From the NCBI RefSeq assembly GCF_030718205.1, contig NZ_JAUZQF010000038.1, positions 1-64,000 on the forward strand: DNA of 64,000 bases, read 5' to 3'. Below the pieces are notes generated by a model that ran no database searches, had not been told where the DNA came from, and worked only from the letters and a program-made list of their open reading frames with translations. This document shows, one piece after another, positions 58,539-64,000 of the stretch (the first letter of the stretch is position 1; every line of letters starts with the position of its first letter). This stretch comes from Nonomuraea turcica. Its GTDB lineage: Bacteria > Actinomycetota > Actinomycetes > Streptosporangiales > Streptosporangiaceae. The translations under genes were made by a program, and so were the position numbers.

Positions 58539-59357
58539 ATGAACGCCACCCAGACGCGAGCACGTGCCGACGGTAAGGCGCATCGGCTGCTCACGCTGGA
58601 CCTGCCGATGCTCAGCGTCGAGGTCCGCCAGCCCGAGCTCCGGATGCCGCACGTCGAGATGCCGGCGATGCCACGCATGGAGATGCCGCACGTGCCGATG
58701 CCGCACATCAGCAGGAAGGAACTCGGCCACTACGTCGACATCGCCCGGACGTTCCTTCCGGCGCCTGAAAAGATCGCCTACTACGGGGCGCTTGGCGCGA
58801 TGGCGGCCCTCGGGGTCGTCGAGTGGCCGGTCGCGGCCGCCATCGGGGCCGGAACGGTCATCGCGCAGCGGCGGCGAGGCCAGGAGCCGTCCGCCCGGCC
58901 GCGCCCGAGCACCACAACGGCCGCCCAGCCGGCTCCGAGCACGCGGGCCACGACCTCCACGCGAGGGACGACGACCGCACGGGGCAAGGCAACCACCACG
59001 GGCGGCGGCAAGGCCGCCACCACCGGCGGGCGGAAGACCACCACGACCAGCAAGACCGCCACCACCGGGGGACGGAAGACGGCCACGACCAGCAAGACCG
59101 CCCCGACCGGTGGGCGCAAGACGACCACGACCGGTGCGAGCAAGACGACCACGGCTGGCGCAAGGAAGACGACCACGGCCGGCGCAAGCAAGACGACGAC
59201 CGGCGCAAGCAAGACGACGACCGGCGCAAGCAAGACGACGACCGGCGCGAGCAAGGCCGGGACCACCAGCGGGCGCAAGGGCGGCACCACCGGTGGGCGC
59301 AAGCCCGCCGCGAGCAGGACCGCGTCGGCTTCGCGTGCCACCGCGAGCAAGAGCTGA
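58539..59357 (+). CDS. Repeat-rich protein with Met-Pro and Lys-Thr-Gly repeats
   Basis: A 272-residue protein; ATG 58539 has AGGAGGAATC upstream. Residues 34-58 are Met-Pro repeats (MPHVEMPAMPRMEMPHVPMP). Residues 60-115 form a compact helical or membrane-associated part (ISRKELGHYVDIARTFLPAP, YYGALGAMAALGVVEWPVAA, AIGAGTVIAQRRR). The last 150 residues are low-complexity repeats of Lys, Thr, Gly and Ala (TTGGRKTTTTSKTATTGGRK; KTTTGASKTTTGASKTTTGA), resembling bacterial histone-H1-like tails. A nucleoid- or cell-envelope-associated structural role is possible, but no function is established. Confidence 0.75.
   Translation: MNATQTRARADGKAHRLLTLDLPMLSVEVRQPELRMPHVEMPAMPRMEMPHVPMPHISRKELGHYVDIARTFLPAPEKIAYYGALGAMAALGVVEWPVAAAIGAGTVIAQRRRGQEPSARPRPSTTTAAQPAPSTRATTSTRGTTTARGKATTTGGGKAATTGGRKTTTTSKTATTGGRKTATTSKTAPTGGRKTTTTGASKTTTAGARKTTTAGASKTTTGASKTTTGASKTTTGASKAGTTSGRKGGTTGGRKPAASRTASASRATASKS
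59181..59243 (+). repeat. Three perfect 21-base tandem repeats in coding sequence
   Basis: Units at 59181-59201, 59202-59222 and 59223-59243 are identical (beginning GGCGCAAGCAAGACGACG) and encode GASKTTT heptads. A partial fourth unit follows. The identity at wobble positions suggests recent slippage. Confidence 0.9.
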
Positions 59358-59540
59358 CGAGTCGCGCCACACAGCCGCGCGTACATGGGACGCGCCCGCG
59401 CCGCGATCAGTTCTCCACGGCCCGGGCGCGGAACAGTCATCGATTGTTCACCGAATAGATATATTGATCATACCCATATGTACATCTTTCTACCTAAATA
59501 TGCCTTAAGTAGAAGTTTCACACCCCCGTGAGGTAGAGAG

Positions 59541-59666
59541 TTGTCCGAGTTCCTGGCCTCGCTGCTCGCCAAGGCCGCCCTGATGCTCCTCGAAGCTCTG
59601 ATCATGCGTTTCGTCCAGAGCCTCGCCGCCGCGATCATGAGCCCCGCCGGCCTCCGGGTCGCCTAG
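59541..59666 (+). CDS. 41-residue hydrophobic peptide
   Basis: The TTG start at 59541 follows AGGTAGAG. The peptide reads MSEFLASLLAKAALMLLEAL, then IMRFVQSLAAAIMSPAGLRV-A. It could form one amphipathic or membrane helix. I recall similar short MSxFLASLLAKAALxLLEAL proteins in actinobacteria, with no known role. An AT-rich stretch (59440-59530) upstream probably holds its promoter. Its TAG overlaps the stop of the convergent DUF6055 gene within CTAG (59663-59666). Confidence 0.55.
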   Translation: MSEFLASLLAKAALMLLEALIMRFVQSLAAAIMSPAGLRVA

Positions 59667-61834
59667 CCGAACGCGCGTACCTCCAGCAGCCCCACCGAGG
59701 CCTGGCCGCTCTGCAGCACGACCCGCAGGCGGGTGGTGCTGACCGCGGTGAACGTGACCGGGTTGTACGTCCCGTCCGCGATCGGGTAGCCGCTCGGGTT
59801 GGCCACGTCCACGTACGCGCTGCCGTTCCAGTACTGCAGCTTCCACGAGGCGGGCACCCGCACGCCGCCCCCGTCGTCGAAGAAGTAGATCTCCGCCGAC
59901 TTGATCGTCTGCGTGGAGGACCAGGTCAGCTCGGCCCATTGGGTCCCGGTCTCGGGCCAGGTGCCCCACCGCGGGCTGGGCACGGCGCCGTCGTTGATCG
60001 CCGCGACGCTCTCCCAGGGCGAGGTGTACGAGGCCGAGGGCGTCGCGTTCGCGGCCAGGTTGACCGGCGTCGGCGTGGGGTCGCCCCCGCCGGTGCCGAA
60101 GGCCAGGTCGTTATCGCTGAAGATCGGGTGCGGCGGGTTCACGTCCGTCTCGCCGGCGCCGCCGTCGCAGCGGCGGTCGGGGTTGAACATCAGGTACGTC
60201 CCCGAGCCGCAGGCCGTGGCGGGCTCGGCGTCGCCGCCGATGACCACGCTGCCGCTGAGGTTGGCCCCGCCCTGGACCAGGGCGCTGTTCTTGACCACGG
60301 CGCTGCCGCCGACCGTGGCGCCGCTGTTCACCCAGGCCAGGTCCTCGATACGGGCGTTGCCGCTGACCGTGCTGTTGCCGTAGACGGCGGCTCGGGGGCC
60401 GACGTAGGCGGTCGCGGCCACGTTGGCCCGGTTGTCCACCCAGCCGCCGCCGTTGGAGTGCCAGTGCCCGTTGCCCGGCGCGGGCGGCTTCACGTGGCCC
60501 GGCTCGAAGCCCCACGGCGTGGCGCCCTGCAGGCGGAACTGGTACGGGTAGCGGTAGTTCTTCGGGTAGCCGTCGAGGAAGGCGTACTTGTGCACGGTCC
60601 CCGGGGCGCCGAGCACCACGAGATAGACATCCCGCTCACCCGGCTGCGTCTGGAAGGTCACCTCGCCGTTGGAGGAGCTGTGGATGGGGCCGTAGCGCGG
60701 GACGCCGTTCCTGACCGCGACGAACCCGTACGACCACCCCGACTGCGCGGTGGCGTTGACGTGGCCGCGGAAGCGCATCCGGATGAGGGCGCCGTCGCTG
60801 CTCGGCACGAGGCGGATCTTGTTGTAGCCGTAGTCGGAGGGCGCGATCGCGTCGGAGATGCGGAAATGCCCGGCCGAGGCGTTGACCGCCTCCACGTTGA
60901 CGCCGTTGTAGGCGGTGATGAACGGATAGAGGCTGTTGATGAACGGCATGAAGTCGGCCCGGTTGGAGTAGTCCCAGGTGACGTTGCGCTGGGCGTACTC
61001 GCCGAGGCGCCGGTTGAGTTCGGCCTGGTCGATGCCGGCGATGCGGCGGTAGGTCTCCAGCGGGTGCTCGGTGTTCCTGGCCTCGTTCCACATGCGGTTG
61101 AACATGGCCAGGCCGTCGCGGTCCTTGATGTACTGCGCGAGCATCCAGGCGCCGTAGTGGTGGCGGCTGCTGCTGTAGGCGAGGTTCTCCGTGCGGATGA
61201 ACCTGGTGAGGTCGCCCGCGGCCGTCTTCGGGTAGACCTGCATCGCCATGAACTCGGCACTCGCCTCCCAGAACGTCCCCGCGCTCGGGTGCGTGAACCC
61301 GTAACCGGAGCGGCCGAGGAAAGTGTAGTTCTGGAACACGTGCGCCAGCTCGTGGGCCAGACCCCAGGACCCGGGCTGGGCGGCTCCGGGGGCGATGTTG
61401 ATGACGCCGACCCTGCCGTCGGTCGAGCCGCCGGTCGCCCACGCGTCCAGGGGCGCGTTCGACCAGGTCCTCGTGATGATGACGATGATCTTGTGTTGGG
61501 CCAGGAGGCCGGTCTCCGGCGTGAACTTCATGGTGTTCACGTAGAAGCCGTAGAGGCTTTCCAACTGGCTGAGGATGTTGTCGGGGTCGAAGCGGTACTG
61601 GGTGGGCGCGTTCCGCGGGTCGGTGCCCGACTGGTCGCCCCACAGGAGAATGAAGTTGGCCGACTCCTTCGTGCGCTCCGGCACCCACGGCACCTCGCCA
61701 GTGCTCTGCCAGCGGGACGGGATGTAGACCGTCTTGGCCAGGAGCGCGCTGGTCGCCGACGCCGGTGGCGGGGCGAGGAATAACGTGCTGAGGAGCATGA
61801 CAAGGGCGACCGTCGCCGCCCGCAATCGTCTCAC
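59663..61834 (-). CDS. Secreted DUF6055 metallopeptidase-like protein
   Basis: A 723-residue secreted protein; GTG 61834 has GGAGG 7 bases upstream, and residues 1-28 are a signal peptide (VALVMLLSTLFLAPPPASAT). The DUF6055 domain spans about residues 35-340 with a zinc-peptidase-like HExxH in WGLAHELAHVFQNYTFLGRS (near 163) and a downstream Glu in FWEASAEFMAMQVYPK. Next comes a left-handed beta-helix of hexapeptide repeats (AYVGPRAAVYGNSTVSGNAR, VGGSAVVKNSALVQGGANLS). The C-terminal 150 residues form an F5/8 type C/CBM-like domain (WAELTWSSTQTIKSAEIYFF). A sugar-induced extracellular hydrolase is a reasonable guess given the LacI-type operator upstream. Confidence 0.85.
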   Translation of the reverse strand: MRRLRAATVALVMLLSTLFLAPPPASATSALLAKTVYIPSRWQSTGEVPWVPERTKESANFILLWGDQSGTDPRNAPTQYRFDPDNILSQLESLYGFYVNTMKFTPETGLLAQHKIIVIITRTWSNAPLDAWATGGSTDGRVGVINIAPGAAQPGSWGLAHELAHVFQNYTFLGRSGYGFTHPSAGTFWEASAEFMAMQVYPKTAAGDLTRFIRTENLAYSSSRHHYGAWMLAQYIKDRDGLAMFNRMWNEARNTEHPLETYRRIAGIDQAELNRRLGEYAQRNVTWDYSNRADFMPFINSLYPFITAYNGVNVEAVNASAGHFRISDAIAPSDYGYNKIRLVPSSDGALIRMRFRGHVNATAQSGWSYGFVAVRNGVPRYGPIHSSSNGEVTFQTQPGERDVYLVVLGAPGTVHKYAFLDGYPKNYRYPYQFRLQGATPWGFEPGHVKPPAPGNGHWHSNGGGWVDNRANVAATAYVGPRAAVYGNSTVSGNARIEDLAWVNSGATVGGSAVVKNSALVQGGANLSGSVVIGGDAEPATACGSGTYLMFNPDRRCDGGAGETDVNPPHPIFSDNDLAFGTGGGDPTPTPVNLAANATPSASYTSPWESVAAINDGAVPSPRWGTWPETGTQWAELTWSSTQTIKSAEIYFFDDGGGVRVPASWKLQYWNGSAYVDVANPSGYPIADGTYNPVTFTAVSTTRLRVVLQSGQASVGLLEVRAFG

Positions 61835-61871
61835 TGCAGAACCTCCGGAACTGTGGAAGGCCAGGCGCACG

Positions 61872-61883
61872 GTTAGCGCTAAC
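61872..61883. promoter_or_regulatory. LacI-family operator upstream of the DUF6055 gene
   Basis: GTTAGCGCTAAC is a perfect palindrome with the central CG-type core used by LacI-family sugar repressors. It lies 38 bases upstream of the GTG at 61834. Confidence 0.7.
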
Positions 61884-62245
61884 ATCGGGGCGCCAACGCC
61901 TGGAGATATGTCACATATCGAGGCGGCTCCGAGTGTCGGGACGCCGACAGAGGATGTCAAGGCCCGGACGCGCTGCCCGTCAATGATCACCTGTGTGAGC
62001 TGTGCTGGGCCGCCGAAGGGGAGTGAAAGTTACACCTGCCGTCGCGCCCGCCCGTGCGGTAGCGTGAACGCGGCGCCGTCCTGCGCCGGACCTTCTGACC
62101 GCGTGCCCACGCCACGCGGCGCACGCGAAGGCAGAGGGGATCGATGTCCTCGGGGCGAGACCTTCGATCGTGTCGGTTCTCCTTGAACGGCGGGTCGCGC
62201 AGCCGGAGCGTGGGTCCTTCGCGCGGGACCGCCTCGGGAGCGATC
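61884..62245. other. Divergent intergenic region, no gene seen
   Basis: About 360 bases between the operator and the BtrH-like start. It contains a GC-rich hairpin-prone stretch around 62070-62090 (GGCGCCGTCCTGCGCC) but no credible ORF. It must hold the promoter of the plus-strand BtrH/ABC unit. Confidence 0.4.
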
Positions 62246-63259
62246 ATGACCGATCACAAGCACCTCAAGCACCGCGTACGCGAGCGCATGGCCAAGACCG
62301 GCGAGTCCTACACCACCGCCCACCGCCACGTCACCGCCCGCGCCGAGCGCCACCACCACGAGTCGGCGCTGCTGCTGCGCGTGCTGGGTGGCGGTTACTC
62401 CGAGGCCATGCTGCTGGGGCTCGGCGGCGGCATCGGGTTCATGTACTTCGTCTTCGAGTACGCCGGCCACGCCCCGATGCTCACGATCGTGGCCCAGGCG
62501 CATCCCGAGCCGATGATCCCGCGGGCCCTGGACCGGGCCGGCATCCCCTACGAGAGCCGCCAGACCGGCTCCCCCAAGGTCGCCGAACGTCACCTGCGGG
62601 CCGCGCTCGACGCCGGCCGGCAGCCGATCTGCCGGGTGGGCCGCTTCCAGCTGCCCTGGCGGCCGGACCTGCCGTTCCCCGACCCGGTCGACGTCGTGGT
62701 GACCGGCATCAGCGGCGACACCGTGCACGTGTACGACGACGAGCCCGGCGAGCTGCCGCTGGCCGATTTCATGGCGGCCTGGTCGGCGATCAAGAAGTCC
62801 AAGCACCACCTCATCGAGGTCACCGGGCCCGCGATCGGGGCGCCCGACGTGACCGGCGCGATCAGGGACACCGTCGCCAAGCTGACCGGTCCGGTGCTGG
62901 GCAACAGCTTCGACGTCAACTTCGGGCTGTCGGGCATGCGCAAGCTGGCCGCGCAGCTCGCCGACACCACCGGCAAGCAGGGCTGGACCCGCCGGTTCGG
63001 GGACGATCCCGGGCCGGTGCTCGACCGGCTGCGGGACTGCCTGGAGGTCGAGTACACCACGCCCGGCGCCACCCGGCCGCTCTACGCCGACTTCCTGACC
63101 GAGACCGGGCACGCCGAGGCTGCGGCCGTCTACCGGGAGGCTGGCAGGCAGTGGTCGCGGGTCGCATCGGCCCGCACGTCGTTCCCTGAGCTGGCCGAGC
63201 TCGTGACGGAGGCCGTACGGCTGGAGGAGGCGGGCGTGGAGGCCTTGCGACGGGTCTAG
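62246..63259 (+). CDS. BtrH N-terminal / DUF4872 family protein
   Basis: A 337-residue protein; ATG 62246 has CGGGAG upstream. Residues 1-33 (KHLKHRVRERMAKTGESYTT-AHRHV) form a basic helical leader. Next is a BtrH-like cysteine-peptidase-fold region without an obvious Cys nucleophile (HHHESALLLRVLGGGYSEAM, LLGLGGGIGFMYFVFEYAGH, DPVDVVVTGISGDTVHVYDD). The C-terminal half is DUF4872-like (NSFDVNFGLSGMRKLAAQLA, AALYREAGRQW-like helices). BtrH of butirosin synthesis is an acyl/aminoacyl transferase; this gene lies upstream of an ABC transporter gene, so a role in ligand modification or uptake is only inferred. Confidence 0.8.
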   Translation: MTDHKHLKHRVRERMAKTGESYTTAHRHVTARAERHHHESALLLRVLGGGYSEAMLLGLGGGIGFMYFVFEYAGHAPMLTIVAQAHPEPMIPRALDRAGIPYESRQTGSPKVAERHLRAALDAGRQPICRVGRFQLPWRPDLPFPDPVDVVVTGISGDTVHVYDDEPGELPLADFMAAWSAIKKSKHHLIEVTGPAIGAPDVTGAIRDTVAKLTGPVLGNSFDVNFGLSGMRKLAAQLADTTGKQGWTRRFGDDPGPVLDRLRDCLEVEYTTPGATRPLYADFLTETGHAEAAAVYREAGRQWSRVASARTSFPELAELVTEAVRLEEAGVEALRRV

Positions 63260-63273
63260 CCCCTTGATCGATT

Positions 63274-63304
63274 CTGTATTCGGTCTACCATCTTCAGTAT
63301 CCGG
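63274..63304 (+). promoter_or_regulatory. Direct repeats upstream of the ABC ATPase
   Basis: CTGTATTCGG (63274-63283) and CAGTATCCGG (63295-63304) are near-identical direct repeats spaced exactly 21 bases, two helical turns. They lie between the BtrH-like stop and the ABC start and may be a regulator site or a promoter, which would give the transporter its own control. Confidence 0.4.
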
Positions 63305-63319
63305 TATGGAGCTGATCGC

Positions 63320-64000
63320 ATGGTGGTCGACGAAGCCGTCCGGCTGGACGGCGTTTTCAAGGCGTTCGTTCCACGTGGCCGCTCCGCGCAGCCGCTGCTC
63401 GCGCTGGAGGACGTGACGTTCACGGCGCGACCTGGCGAGTTCGTCAGCCTGGTCGGCCCGTCGGGCTGCGGCAAGTCCACCGTGCTCAACCTGGTCGCGG
63501 GACTCATGCAGCCGTCGGCCGGCCAGGTCGTCCACCAGGGCCGGCCGGTCGCCGGGGTGAACACCGAGGTCGGCTACATCACGCAGGACGACAACCTGCT
63601 GCCGTGGCGCTCGATGGTCCGCAACGTCGAGTACGGGCTGGAGCTGCGCCACGTCCCCAAGCCCGAGCGCCGCCGCCGGGCCAAGGAGTTCATCGAGCTG
63701 GTGGGGCTGGCCGGGTTCGAAGACCACTATCCGCACGAGTTGTCCGGCGGCATGCGCAAGCGGGCCGGGATCGTGCGCACCCTCGCCTACGACAGCGACG
63801 TCGTCCTCATGGACGAGCCGTTCGGCCCGCTGGACGCGCAGACGCGGGTCATCTTGCAGGACGAGCTGCTCAAGCTGTGGGAGCTGCGCCGGCCCGCGGT
63901 CCTGTTCGTCACCCACGACCTCGTCGAGGCGATCGCGCTGAGCGACCGGATCCTGACCTTCACCTGCCGGCCGGGGCGGATCAAGCGGGAGTACGCGGTG
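63320..64000 (+). CDS. ABC transporter ATP-binding protein (SsuB/TauB type), partial
   Basis: The first 227 residues of an ATPase that runs past the right edge; ATG 63320. Motifs: Walker A SLVGPSGCGKSTVLNLVAGL, Q-loop VGYITQDDNLLPWRSMVRNV, signature YPHELSGGMRKRAGIVRTLA, Walker B DVVLMDEPFGPLDAQTRVIL and the switch His in AVLFVTHDLVEAIALSDRIL. The Q-loop sequence TQDDNLLPWxxxxxNV and the SGGMRKR signature are typical of nitrate/sulfonate/taurine-type importers. The permease and binding-protein genes should follow beyond the window. It may form an operon with the BtrH-like gene, 60 bases upstream. Confidence 0.93.
   Translation, partial: MVVDEAVRLDGVFKAFVPRGRSAQPLLALEDVTFTARPGEFVSLVGPSGCGKSTVLNLVAGLMQPSAGQVVHQGRPVAGVNTEVGYITQDDNLLPWRSMVRNVEYGLELRHVPKPERRRRAKEFIELVGLAGFEDHYPHELSGGMRKRAGIVRTLAYDSDVVLMDEPFGPLDAQTRVILQDELLKLWELRRPAVLFVTHDLVEAIALSDRILTFTCRPGRIKREYAV

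Noticed and set aside
59181..59243. Regular short repeats that could suggest a CRISPR array
   Set aside because: The repeats are contiguous 21-base units without spacers and lie in a coding frame; no array exists elsewhere in the window.
59939..61783. Long plus-strand frame opposite the DUF6055 gene
   Set aside because: Val/Gly/Arg-rich translation without motifs; the minus-strand frame has a signal peptide, HELAH and known domains.
1..64000. tRNA, rRNA, riboswitch or origin features
   Set aside because: I saw no cloverleaf arms with a CCA end, no rRNA sequence, no recognisable riboswitch core and no DnaA-box cluster while reading the intergenic regions.

Overview
The window looks like a high-GC actinobacterial chromosome, most likely Streptosporangiales (Nonomuraea or a close relative). 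This is inferred from very GC-rich third codon positions, many GTG starts, a SARP/AfsR-type regulator, ECF sigma factors paired with membrane proteins, two F420-dependent enzyme families, and actinobacterial families such as SCO6745, CU044_5270 and DUF6924. No rRNA, tRNA or CRISPR array was seen.

Layout. (a) 1-9.8 kb is accessory and partly decayed: a transposase tail at the left edge, a DUF6924 gene, an NmrA-like gene with an internal deletion whose 3' end is replaced by an IS5-type remnant, a kinase/aminotransferase fusion with its Lrp regulator, XRE and tyrosine-recombinase stubs, a coiled-coil protein, a GNAT enzyme and a frameshifted FAD monooxygenase. (b) 10-18.8 kb holds a large SARP-NB-ARC-TPR regulator divergent from an SDR, an F420-type nitroreductase, a dienelactone hydrolase divergent from an ArsR-like regulator, a truncated winged-helix gene, an alpha/beta hydrolase and an S41 peptidase. 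(c) 18.9-21.5 kb contains three same-strand copies of one decayed recombinase-tail-like segment, separating single genes (an APH-type kinase, a histidine phosphatase, a MerR-methyltransferase fusion). (d) 22.7-32.6 kb is a run of small transcription units: ECF sigma/membrane protein/truncated ABC ATPase, HxlR regulators with divergent partners, an internally deleted DsbA-like protein, an atypical SDR, another APH kinase, a BAAT-type hydrolase, a GlxA regulator and an HD protein. (e) 32.6-52.3 kb holds a TetR/FAD monooxygenase operon with a clear operator, a second ECF sigma/CU044_5270 pair, two MFS pumps, an EamA permease, a Ser/Thr kinase, a Tat-exported polysaccharide lyase 8, a cytochrome P450, a lipoprotein and small enzymes. 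(f) 52.3-54.3 kb is an IS605-type element with divergent tnpA and tnpB. (g) 54.3-58.4 kb is a tartrate/D-malate-type catabolic cluster: dehydrogenase, LysR regulator and divergent DASS dicarboxylate transporter with a perfect LysR box. (h) 58.5-64 kb has a repeat-rich histone-H1-like protein, a 41-residue hydrophobic peptide, a secreted DUF6055 metallopeptidase-like protein under a LacI-type operator, and the start of a BtrH-like/ABC transporter unit running off the right edge.

The genes work mostly as small regulator-plus-enzyme modules rather than as one pathway. The clearest functional units are the 54.8-58.4 kb dicarboxylate module, the TetR/monooxygenase pair, the two sigma-factor operons and the kinase/aminotransferase fusion with its Lrp regulator. 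The most unusual structures are the three-copy segment array, the double-domain fusions, several hidden small genes, and the serial gene decay in the first 30 kb. All family names come from recognising motifs by eye; no database search was run.
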